The notes under the pieces were generated by a model. It was not told the DNA's origin and searched no databases. It saw nothing but the letters and a program-made list of their open reading frames with translations. The translations under genes were made by a program, and so were the position numbers. Shown here piece after piece: positions 44,435 through 52,196 of a stretch of DNA of 64,000 bases; position 1 is the first letter of the stretch; the number at the start of each line of letters is the position of its first letter. This DNA comes from Streptomyces sp. NBC_00390. Its GTDB lineage: Bacteria; Actinomycetota; Actinomycetes; Streptomycetales; Streptomycetaceae. The stretch spans positions 7,440,001-7,504,000 of the forward strand of contig NZ_CP107945.1 of the NCBI RefSeq assembly GCF_036057275.1, in the 5' to 3' direction.

Positions 44435-45799
44435 TCAGGAGTTGAGCTCCTCCAGCGTCTTGCCCTTCGTCTCCACGGCGAACAGCGCGATGACCGCGCC
44501 CACCACCGCCACGCAAGCGAGCTGGGCGAAGACCAGGGTGAGGCTGCCGCCCGCCCCGAGGATCGCGCCGACCGTGATCGGTCCGAGGATGACACCGAGG
44601 CGGTTCCACAGTCCGCCGAACGCGGCGCCCTTCGCCCGGTTCCGCGTCGGATACAGCTCGGGGGAGTAGAGGTAGAGCCCGGCGTTGATCGCGTAGACGA
44701 AGAACGTCGTGCAAGAGGCGAAGATCGCCACCTGGCCGCCGGAGACGGCTCCGGTCAGGGCGAGCGTGCCGAGCGCGAGTGCGGATCCGCCGAGCGCGGC
44801 CACCAGCGCGGGGCGGCGGCCCACCCGGTCGATCACGAGCGCGACGATGAACGTGCCGAGCAGTCCGGTGACATTGCTGAGCAGGGTGTAGGTGAGAGCG
44901 GTCGTCAGGTCGAGACCGAAGTTCTTGGTGTAGAGGGACGGCAGCCAGGTCGAGATGCCGTGGTTGACGTAGTACGCGACGAACCACAGACCCGACACCA
45001 CCGCGGTACGCCGCAGGTACCTGCCCCTGAACAGCTCCCGCAGACCTCCCTGGGAGCTCTCCTCGGCCGTGCCGGTGGCGGCCTCCGGCAGCGGCGCGGC
45101 CGAGGAACGGACGACCTCCGCCTCGATCTGCGCGATCACCCGCTCGGCCTCCTCGGTCCGGCCGCGCGCCATCAGCCAGCGCGGGGACTCGACGACGTGC
45201 TTGGGGAGCGCGGCCGCGATCAGGACGGGCAGCGCGCCGATCACGAACATCGCCCGCCAGCCCAGGTTGGGAACCACCCATACGGCGACCAGTGTTGCCG
45301 CGGCCAGACCGGCCGGGAAGATCATCTCGTAGAGCAGCACGAAGCGGCCGCGGCGGTCCGAGCGTGCGATCTCGTTGATGTACGTGGCGGCGACCGGCAC
45401 GACGCCGCCGATGCCCAGACCCTGTACGAAGCGGAAGAGCGCGAACATCTCGATGCCGGTGGAGAAGGCGACGGCGAGGCTCGCGAGCGCGGTGACGGCG
45501 ACCCCCAGCGCGACGGTCCGCACCCGGCCGATCCGGTCGCCCAGCCAGCCGGCGACCAGTGCGCCGACGAGCATGCCGATCGAACCCGCGGTCACGGCGA
45601 AGGTGGCCTGACCGGTCGTCAGATGCCATTCCTTCATCAGAACGGGGAGTGCGGAGGCGGCGAGCAGTTGGTCGAACGCCTCGAAGAAAGTGACCGCGCC
45701 GATGAGGAAGCGGACCTTGACGTGCCAGCGGGAGTGAGGCAGTCGTTCGAGCCGTGCGGCTATGGATGCCACGGCGGGCCGGCCGGCCACAGTCGTCAT
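44435..45799 (-). CDS. MFS transporter, aromatic acid/sugar-type proton symporter
   Basis: 454 residues with 12 predicted helices. The family signature GWLGDRIGRVRT in loop 2-3 and its copy VIDRVGRRPAL in loop 8-9 are clear, with a central cytoplasmic loop (about 195-255, SPRWLMARGRTEEAERVIAQ). This layout is that of the sugar/aromatic-acid porter group that includes benzoate and 4-hydroxybenzoate importers. It ends with VETKGKTLEELNS, typical of the sugar-porter branch. It is divergent from the 11-gene catabolic operon and shares operator-like sequences with it, so it likely imports that pathway's substrate. Confidence 0.92.
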   Translation of the reverse strand: MTTVAGRPAVASIAARLERLPHSRWHVKVRFLIGAVTFFEAFDQLLAASALPVLMKEWHLTTGQATFAVTAGSIGMLVGALVAGWLGDRIGRVRTVALGVAVTALASLAVAFSTGIEMFALFRFVQGLGIGGVVPVAATYINEIARSDRRGRFVLLYEMIFPAGLAAATLVAVWVVPNLGWRAMFVIGALPVLIAAALPKHVVESPRWLMARGRTEEAERVIAQIEAEVVRSSAAPLPEAATGTAEESSQGGLRELFRGRYLRRTAVVSGLWFVAYYVNHGISTWLPSLYTKNFGLDLTTALTYTLLSNVTGLLGTFIVALVIDRVGRRPALVAALGGSALALGTLALTGAVSGGQVAIFASCTTFFVYAINAGLYLYSPELYPTRNRAKGAAFGGLWNRLGVILGPITVGAILGAGGSLTLVFAQLACVAVVGAVIALFAVETKGKTLEELNS

Positions 45800-45834
45800 G
45801 AGTGGTTCCTTCCGCGAACAGAGAAGTTGCGGAG

Positions 45835-45863
45835 ACAGTAGGAGCAGTTATCTAAGCGGTCAA
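45835..45863 (-). promoter_or_regulatory. Promoter of the MFS gene with operator-like element
   Basis: On the minus strand TTGACC (45858-45863) and TACTGT (45835-45840) have a 17-bp spacer. CGCTTAGAT lies in the spacer and GAGATGTCTT just upstream (45876-45885); both also occur at the divergent operon promoter. Confidence 0.65.
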
Positions 45864-45967
45864 TGGTTAATGGCAAAGACATCTCGGATCGGTGCCTCCG
45901 GGGTGCGGGGCGGGCTCTCTTGATCACATGCAGCCTGGACTGCCGGTGAATCCTCTCATGCAGGGTC

Positions 45968-45996
45968 TTGCGTGAGAGATGTCTTAGCGCTTAGAT
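45968..45996 (+). promoter_or_regulatory. Promoter of the 11-gene catabolic operon with operator-like element
   Basis: TTGCGT (45968-45973), 17-bp spacer, TTAGAT (45991-45996). GAGATGTCTT (45976-45985) fills the spacer and CGCTTAGAT (45988-45996) covers the -10. Repressor binding here would block polymerase. Confidence 0.65.
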
Positions 45997-46037
45997 TTCT
46001 AGTGCTCAGAGACACCACCCCGCCTGGAGGTTCTGCC

Positions 46038-47522
46038 ATGCCTCGCTTCACCACCGACATCCTGATCGCGGGCCAGTGGCGGCGCGGCGCGGGCGCCCCC
46101 GTCGAGACCGTGGACCCGGCCACCGGCCGGGTGCTCGCCACCGTCCACACCGCATCGGTCGAGGAGGTCGACGAGGCCGCCCGCGCGGCAGCGCAGGCAG
46201 CGGCCGACCCGGCCTGGCGGGACCTGCTGCCCCACCGGCGCGCCCAGCTGCTCCACCGCATTGCGGAGCTCGTAGAGGAGGCGGCGGACGAGCTGTCGGC
46301 CGTGCAGACCGCCGACACCGGCAAGACCCTCGCCGAGACCAAGGCGCTCGCGCTGAGCGCCGCCGCCACCTTCCGCTACACCGCGGCGGCCCTCGAGACG
46401 GCGGAGGAGACGATCACTCCTTCGCGCGGCGACTACGTCACGATGAGTGTGCACGAGCCGATCGGCGTCGTCGCGGCCGTCAACCCGTGGAACTCGCCGG
46501 TCGCCAGCGACGCACAGAAGATCGCCCCCGCGCTCGCGGCCGGGAACGCGATCCTGCTCAAGCCGGCCGCCTGGACCCCGCTGGTCTCCCTCGCCCTGGG
46601 GCAGTTGATCACCCGGGCACTGGCCGAGTTCGGCCTGCCCACGGCGCTGCTGTCCGTCCTGCCCGGCAGCGGACGGCTGGTCGGCGACGCCGTCGTCACC
46701 CACCCGCTGGTCCGCCGGATCGGATTCACCGGTGGTACGGACACCGGCAGGTCCATCGCCGCCGTCGCCGCCGCCAAGCTGATCCCCGCCTCCCTCGAAC
46801 TGGGCGGCAAGTCCCCGACGATCGTCCGCGCCGACGCCGACGTTCCGCAGGCCCTGGCGGGCGTGATGTACGGGATCTTCTCCTCCAGCGGCCAGTCCTG
46901 CATCGCCGGGTCGCGGCTGTTCGTGGCACGCGGGATCTACGACGAGTTCGTCGGCGAACTGGTCGAGCGGGTGCGGGGGCTCCGCGTCGGTCCCGGCACC
47001 GCCCCCGGCACCCAGGTCGGTCCCCTCGTCCACCACCGGCACCGGGACACCGTCGCCGCCTATGTCGACCTCGCCCGCGAGGAGGGCGGGCGGGTGCTGT
47101 GCGGCGGCGGCGCACCCGAGGGAGAGGAGTACGCACACGGCGCGTACTACCTCCCGACGGTCATCGACGGGCTGCCCAACACCGCCCGGGTGTGCCAGGA
47201 AGAGATCTTCGGCCCGGTGCTGATCGCACTGCCCTACGACGACGAGGACGACCTGGTCCGTCAGGCCAACGACTCCGTGTACGGCCTGGCCTGCGGCATC
47301 TGGACCCGCGACCACCGGGCCGCGTGGCGGCTGGCGCGGCGCATCGAGGCGGGCACGGTCTGGATCAACACCTACAAGCAGTTCAGCATCTCCACCCCCT
47401 TCAGCGGGATGAAGGACAGCGGCCTCGGCACCGAGAAGGGCCGGGACGCGATCCGCGCCTACCAGCGGCAGAAGTCCCTGTACTGGAGCACCTCCGGCAC
47501 GCCCCTGCCCTGGGCCGGATAG
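46038..47522 (+). CDS. NAD(P)-dependent aldehyde dehydrogenase
   Basis: 494 residues from ATG 46038 with GGAGG seven bases upstream. Catalytic Cys in SSSGQSCIAGSR, general-base Glu in SLELGGKSP, cofactor-binding VNPWNSPVASDAQKIAPALA and FTGGTDTGRSI all fit the ALDH superfamily. It oxidises an aldehyde intermediate to the acid. First gene of the catabolic operon; the TPP enzyme six genes downstream could generate its aldehyde by decarboxylating a 2-oxo acid. Which aldehyde is not determined. Confidence 0.94.
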   Translation: MPRFTTDILIAGQWRRGAGAPVETVDPATGRVLATVHTASVEEVDEAARAAAQAAADPAWRDLLPHRRAQLLHRIAELVEEAADELSAVQTADTGKTLAETKALALSAAATFRYTAAALETAEETITPSRGDYVTMSVHEPIGVVAAVNPWNSPVASDAQKIAPALAAGNAILLKPAAWTPLVSLALGQLITRALAEFGLPTALLSVLPGSGRLVGDAVVTHPLVRRIGFTGGTDTGRSIAAVAAAKLIPASLELGGKSPTIVRADADVPQALAGVMYGIFSSSGQSCIAGSRLFVARGIYDEFVGELVERVRGLRVGPGTAPGTQVGPLVHHRHRDTVAAYVDLAREEGGRVLCGGGAPEGEEYAHGAYYLPTVIDGLPNTARVCQEEIFGPVLIALPYDDEDDLVRQANDSVYGLACGIWTRDHRAAWRLARRIEAGTVWINTYKQFSISTPFSGMKDSGLGTEKGRDAIRAYQRQKSLYWSTSGTPLPWAG

Positions 47523-47563
47523 CCGGACGTTCCTCCATCCCCCTCGTACCTCTGGAGACGGTC

Positions 47564-48502
47564 ATGTCCCATCCCCCCATTGCCCGGCTGCGCGCCCTGC
47601 GCTCGGTCGAGCTCCTCACCCCGGCCTTCGGCGAGGCCGCCGACTTCTACGCCGAGGCCTGGGGCCTCGCGGTCGTGGAGTCCCAGCACGACGCCGTCTG
47701 GCTCCGCGGCACCGGCGAGGAGCACCACGCGCTCCAGCTGACCCGCTCGCACCGCATCGGTCTCGGCCGCATCAGCTTCGCCGTCGCCACCCCAGCCGAG
47801 GTGGACGAGGCGGCCCGCCGGCTGCTGGCCCGCGGCATCACGCCCGTAGCCGGACCCGGCCGCCTCGACCAGGTCGGCGGCGGCTACGGCCTGCGCTTCA
47901 CCGACCACGAGGGCCGGCTGATCGAGCTGTCCGCCGAGACCTGGGCCGTCACCCCGCGCGACCGGGACGAGGCCGTGCCGGTCGGTGTCACCCACGCCGT
48001 GCTCAACACCACCGACATCGACGCCTCCGTCGCCTTCTACTGCGACGTGCTGGGTCTGCGCGTCTCCGACTGGTCGGAGCACCAGATGGCGTTCCTGCGC
48101 TGCAACGCCGACCACCACTGCATCGCCTTCAACCAGGCCGAGTGGGCGTCCCTCAACCATGTGGCGTACGAGATGAGTTCGGTCGACCACTTCATGCGAG
48201 GGCTCGGCCGGCTGCGGCACCACGGCGTCAGCCCCCAGTGGGGCCCGGGCCGGCACGGACCCGGCGACAACACCTTCTCCTACTTCACCGACCCGACCGG
48301 CCTGGTCTGCGAGTACACCTCCGAGGTCGCGCAGGTGGTCGAGGACCGCTGGATCGCCAAGGTGTGGCGGCGTACCCCCGAACTGTCCGACCTGTGGGGC
48401 ACGGCGGGCGCACCTTCCAAGGAGATCCGCTGCCACATGGCCGGGTCGCCCGACCCTGGGCCGCTCTCCACGGCCGCCCTTTCCCAGGAGGTCCCGGCAT
48501 GA
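47564..48502 (+). CDS. Two-domain extradiol (VOC-type) ring-cleavage dioxygenase-like protein
   Basis: 312 residues from ATG 47564 with GGAGACG upstream. Two tandem VOC modules, as in type I extradiol dioxygenases. In the C-terminal module the iron ligands can be placed as His in VTHAVLNTTD, His in LNHVAYEM and Glu in LVCEYTSE, so a metal site is likely intact. A catechol-type or related substrate is inferred. Overlaps the next gene by 4 bp (ATGA). Confidence 0.88.
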   Translation: MSHPPIARLRALRSVELLTPAFGEAADFYAEAWGLAVVESQHDAVWLRGTGEEHHALQLTRSHRIGLGRISFAVATPAEVDEAARRLLARGITPVAGPGRLDQVGGGYGLRFTDHEGRLIELSAETWAVTPRDRDEAVPVGVTHAVLNTTDIDASVAFYCDVLGLRVSDWSEHQMAFLRCNADHHCIAFNQAEWASLNHVAYEMSSVDHFMRGLGRLRHHGVSPQWGPGRHGPGDNTFSYFTDPTGLVCEYTSEVAQVVEDRWIAKVWRRTPELSDLWGTAGAPSKEIRCHMAGSPDPGPLSTAALSQEVPA

Positions 48503-49296
48503 CCCGCATCCGCAAGGTCGGAGTCGTCGGCTGGGGCGCCATCGGCCGGGTCGTCGGCACGGCGCTGGCCGAACAGTCCGTGCCCGGCGCCGAGTTGGTG
48601 TGCATCGTCGACAACCGGCCGATCGGTGACAGCGCGCCCGCGCCGCAGGTCACCTTCGGCGAAGCCCTCGAGCGCTGCGACCTTGTCGTCGAGGCGGCGG
48701 GGCAGGGCGTCGTCCGCGAGTGGGGCGAGCGCGTCCTCGCCGCCGGGACCGATCTGCTGATCGCCTCGACCGGCGCGCTGACGGACGAGGACCTCGCCAA
48801 GCGGCTGCTCGCGGCCGGACCGGGACGGGTGTACTTCACCGGCGGTGCCGTCGGCGGCCTCGACCTTCTTCAGGCCGTACGCTCCCTCGGTCCGCTCCAC
48901 AACGTGCGGCTGACCACCACCAAGCTGCCCGCCACCCTCGAACAGCCCTGGATGGACGAGGAGTTGCTGACCCGTATGCGCTCGGCGACCGGTCCGGTCG
49001 AGGTCATGTCCGGCAGCGCGCGCGACGTTCCCGTGAAGTTCCCCAAATCGACGAACGTCGCGGCCTCGGTCGCCCTGGCCGTCGGCGACCTGGACGCTGT
49101 GCGGGTCCGGGTCGTCGCCGACCCCGGCGCCCACCACACGCGGCATGTCGTCGAGGCGTCGGGAGCCCACGGGACATACCGCTTCGACGTCGCGCATCTG
49201 CCGGACGCCGGCAACCCGGCCACCAGCCAGGTCGTGCCGTACGCGGTGCTGCGCAGTCTCGCGGCACTGGCCGGGCGGACGGGACAGATCCTGTGA
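48499..49296 (+). CDS. L-aspartate dehydrogenase-like (NadX-type) oxidoreductase
   Basis: 265 residues from ATG 48499 (overlapping the previous stop). N-terminal Rossmann motif VGVVGWGAIGRVVG and the C-terminal aspartate-dehydrogenase segment FPKSTNVAASVALA are diagnostic of the NadX family. Canonical members interconvert aspartate and iminoaspartate/oxaloacetate. In a ring-oxygenase operon it more likely handles an amino- or imino-acid intermediate; no nadA/nadC genes are nearby. This suggests a nitrogen-containing substrate for the pathway. Confidence 0.9.
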   Translation: MTRIRKVGVVGWGAIGRVVGTALAEQSVPGAELVCIVDNRPIGDSAPAPQVTFGEALERCDLVVEAAGQGVVREWGERVLAAGTDLLIASTGALTDEDLAKRLLAAGPGRVYFTGGAVGGLDLLQAVRSLGPLHNVRLTTTKLPATLEQPWMDEELLTRMRSATGPVEVMSGSARDVPVKFPKSTNVAASVALAVGDLDAVRVRVVADPGAHHTRHVVEASGAHGTYRFDVAHLPDAGNPATSQVVPYAVLRSLAALAGRTGQIL

Positions 49297-50075
49297 CGGC
49301 CGGCCTGCACATCGAGGAGTCGGGGGACCAGGGACCGCTGCTGCTGTGCCTGCACGGGATCGGCTCCTCGTCGGCCGCGTTCGCGCCGCAGCTCGCCGAG
49401 CTGGGACGCCACGCACGCGTCGTCGCCTGGGACGCCCCGGGGTACGCCAAGTCGGCCGACCCGGCCGACCCGTTGACGCTCGACGACTTCGCCGACGCCG
49501 CCGCCGCGCTGATCCGCGAGCGCGGGGGGAGCGCCCATGCCCTGGGCGTGTCCTGGGGCGGGGTGATCGCCCTGCGGCTCGCCGTCCGCCATCCCGGGCT
49601 GGTCGCCTCGCTGATCGTGGCCGACTCCAGCCCGGGCTCGGGCACGGACCCGGCGAAGGCGGCGGCCATGCGGGCCCGGGCCACCGAGCTGGCCGAGGCC
49701 GGTCCCCGGGCGTTCGCCGAACTGCGCGCACCCCGCCTGGTGTCCGCAGGCGCATCCGAGGACCTGGTACGGCGGGTGACCGACACCATGGCGGACTCCG
49801 TCCGCCTGCCCGGCTACGCCTACGCCGCCGAGTCGATGGCCGCCGCCGACCTGCGCGGCGAACTGGCCCGGATCACGGCTCCCACCCTCGTCCTGTGCGG
49901 CGACCAGGACCGGATCACCGGCACCGAAGCCTCCCAGGCCATCGCCGGCGCCATTCAACGGACCGCCTACGTGATCGTCAAGGACGCCGGTCACCTGGCC
50001 AACCAGGAGCAGCCCGCGCACTTCAACGCCTGGGTGCTCTCCCACCTCCGCATCGCGGACCGCATCCCCGAATGA
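49293..50075 (+). CDS. Alpha/beta hydrolase (meta-cleavage-product hydrolase type)
   Basis: 260 residues from GTG 49293 (GTGA overlap). Oxyanion loop LCLHGIGSSSAAF, nucleophile GVSWGG, acid in CGDQDRI and His in DAGHLANQEQP. Following an extradiol dioxygenase, a C-C or ester hydrolase of the cleavage product is the natural inference. Confidence 0.92.
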   Translation: MTAGLHIEESGDQGPLLLCLHGIGSSSAAFAPQLAELGRHARVVAWDAPGYAKSADPADPLTLDDFADAAAALIRERGGSAHALGVSWGGVIALRLAVRHPGLVASLIVADSSPGSGTDPAKAAAMRARATELAEAGPRAFAELRAPRLVSAGASEDLVRRVTDTMADSVRLPGYAYAAESMAAADLRGELARITAPTLVLCGDQDRITGTEASQAIAGAIQRTAYVIVKDAGHLANQEQPAHFNAWVLSHLRIADRIPE

Positions 50076-50101
50076 ACACCCCTCCCGGACAGGAGCTCAC
50101 C

Positions 50102-50623
50102 ATGCCTCTCACCACCACCGCGTACGACAACGGCGGCGACCTCGCGGCATACACCGACTCGCTGATCGCGACCAAGGACTCCCGCGAGCCCGACTGGAAC
50201 ACACTCGCCTTCCAGTCCAAGGCCGGCGGCCAGTACCGCCGTGCCCAGATCCGCTACGTCGGCTCCGGTGCCACCGGCAACCACGAGGGTGACAACCGGA
50301 TCATCCCGTCCGGCGGCTTCACCTTCTCCAACATGCTGCTGCCGCCCGGCGCCGAGGGCCCCGAGCACACCCACCACGACGTGGAGGAGGCCTTCTTCGT
50401 CCTCGAGGGCCGGGTCCGGGTCGGCATCCACCGCGGCGCGGACGAGGTGGAGTACCGCACCCTCGGCTACCGCGACATGATCGTCGTCCCGGCGGGTGTG
50501 GCCCGTTCCCTGAAGAACGAGGGCGACACCGACGCCCTGTTCTGCGTCGTCATCGGCACGCAGAAGCCGCAGGTGCCGACGTACCCCGAGCACTCGCCGA
50601 TGCACGGCGTCACCCGTGACTGA
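50102..50623 (+). CDS. Cupin-domain protein
   Basis: 173 residues from ATG 50102 with GGAGCTCACC upstream. A single cupin barrel: motif 1 is PEHTHHDVEEAFFVLEGRV with the HxH...E metal ligands, and motif 2 lies around YRDMIVVPAGVARSLKN, where the usual motif-2 His is replaced. It may be an isomerase, a dioxygenase-like or small-molecule-binding protein of the pathway. Overlaps the next gene by 8 bp. Confidence 0.88.
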   Translation: MPLTTTAYDNGGDLAAYTDSLIATKDSREPDWNTLAFQSKAGGQYRRAQIRYVGSGATGNHEGDNRIIPSGGFTFSNMLLPPGAEGPEHTHHDVEEAFFVLEGRVRVGIHRGADEVEYRTLGYRDMIVVPAGVARSLKNEGDTDALFCVVIGTQKPQVPTYPEHSPMHGVTRD

Positions 50624-51377
50624 CCCACGCGGGGACGTCCGTACGGTCGTCGTCACCGGGGCGGGCCGTGGCCTGGGACTGGCCATGGCCCGCCGGGCCG
50701 GCACGGACGGTTTCCGCGTCGTCGTCGCCGAGCTGGAGCAGCAGCGGGGCAAGGACGCCGAGCGGCAGCTGCGCGCGGAGGGCATCGCAGCCCACTTCGT
50801 GCGCTGCGATGTCGCCGACCCGGCCTCGGTGGACGAACTCGCCGCCTTCACGGAGCAGTTCGGTCCTCTGCACGGCCTGGTCAACAACGCGGCCCTCGCC
50901 AACGGCGTGGGCGGCAAGGAGTTCCAGGACATCGACGTCAAGGTGTGGGACCGGCTGATGGCGGTCAACGCCCGCAGCCCCTGGCTGGTGTCCAAGGCCC
51001 TGCTTCCGCAGCTCCTCGCTCACGGCGCGGGCGGCCGCATCGTCAACCTAGCGTCGGACGCGGCCCTGTACGGCTCACCCCGGCTCGCCCACTACGTCGC
51101 TTCCAAGGGCGCGGTGATCGCGCTGACCCGGGCCCTGGCCCGGGAGCTCGGCGACAAGGGCATCACAGTCAACGCGGTCGCGCCCGGCCTCACCGAATGC
51201 GAGGCGACCTCGACCGTGCCCGCCGAGCGCCACGACCTCTACCGCATGAACCGGGCCATCTCCCGCCCCCAGCAGCCCGACGACCTCACCGGCACCGTCG
51301 CCTTCCTGCTCGGCGAGGAGTCCCGCTATCTGACCGGACAGGTGATCGCCGTCAACGGCGGCTTCACCATGCACTGA
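50616..51377 (+). CDS. Short-chain dehydrogenase/reductase
   Basis: 253 residues from GTG 50616. Cofactor motif VTGAGRGLGLAMA, NNAAL (NNAG-type) motif, catalytic Ser in IVNLASDAAL and Tyr/Lys in YVASKGAVIALTRAL are all intact, followed by the standard C-terminus VIAVNGGFTMH. An NAD(P)-dependent alcohol/ketone or dihydrodiol dehydrogenase in the operon; the Rieske oxygenase could supply a cis-dihydrodiol. Confidence 0.93.
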   Translation: MTDPRGDVRTVVVTGAGRGLGLAMARRAGTDGFRVVVAELEQQRGKDAERQLRAEGIAAHFVRCDVADPASVDELAAFTEQFGPLHGLVNNAALANGVGGKEFQDIDVKVWDRLMAVNARSPWLVSKALLPQLLAHGAGGRIVNLASDAALYGSPRLAHYVASKGAVIALTRALARELGDKGITVNAVAPGLTECEATSTVPAERHDLYRMNRAISRPQQPDDLTGTVAFLLGEESRYLTGQVIAVNGGFTMH

Positions 51378-51401
51378 CCTGATCGACAGGAGACAACTGC
51401 C

Positions 51402-52184
51402 ATGGATCTGGGCCTCGCCGACCGCACCATCGTGGTCACCGGCGGCAGCTCGGGCGTCGGCCTGGCCACGGTCCGCGCCCTGATCGACGAAGGCGCCCGC
51501 GTCGCGGCCTGCGGCAGGGACGCCGACCGGCTCGCGAAAGCGGCTGCGGTCATCGACAGCGACCGGCTGCTGACGGGAGTGTGCGACGTACGCGACGCGC
51601 ACGCCGTGCGCGGCTTCACCGACCGCGTGGCCGCCGAGTTCGGCGGCATCGACGGGCTGGTCAACAACGCCGGCCAGTCCCGGATGAAGCGCCTCGACGA
51701 GACCACGGCCGAGGACTGGCGCGACGAGCTGGAGCTCAAGTTCTGCGGTGTGCTCAATCCGCTGCACGCGGCCCGTCCCCATCTCAAGGCCTCGGACGCG
51801 GCAAGCGTCGTCAACGTCAACGCCGTGCTCGCCAAGCAGCCAGAGACCCGCCTCATCACGACCGGCGCCGCCCGCGCCGGCATCCTCAACCTCTCCAAGT
51901 CCCTGTCGGCAGAGCTCGCCCCCGAGGGCATCCGGGTCAACTCCGTGTGTCTCGGGATGATCGACACCGGCCAGTGGACCCGCCGTCACGCGGCCGCCGG
52001 CTCCGGAACGACCTACGAGGAGTGGCAGGCGGAGCTCGCCGCCGACCGCGGCATCGCGCTCGGCCGCCTCGGGCGGGCCGAGGAGGTCGCGTACGCGATT
52101 CTGTCGCTGCTCTCGCCCCGCGCCTCGTACATCACCGGCACGGCCATCGACGTGTGCGGCGGCGTCGGCCGCTCCATCCTCTGA
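51402..52184 (+). CDS. SDR-family protein lacking the usual catalytic Tyr/Lys
   Basis: 260 residues from ATG 51402 with AGGAGACAACTGCC upstream. The Rossmann motif VTGGSSGVGLATV and NNAGQSRM are normal, but the active-site region reads ASVVNVNAVL then LITTGAARAGILNLSKSL. The catalytic Ser, Tyr and Lys positions are Asn, Thr and Arg. I recall a subgroup of SDRs with the same TxAARAG pattern in aromatic catabolic clusters. It therefore probably binds NAD(P) but uses different chemistry or a non-redox role. Confidence 0.88.
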   Translation: MDLGLADRTIVVTGGSSGVGLATVRALIDEGARVAACGRDADRLAKAAAVIDSDRLLTGVCDVRDAHAVRGFTDRVAAEFGGIDGLVNNAGQSRMKRLDETTAEDWRDELELKFCGVLNPLHAARPHLKASDAASVVNVNAVLAKQPETRLITTGAARAGILNLSKSLSAELAPEGIRVNSVCLGMIDTGQWTRRHAAAGSGTTYEEWQAELAADRGIALGRLGRAEEVAYAILSLLSPRASYITGTAIDVCGGVGRSIL

Positions 52185-52196
52185 GGAGACCTCACC

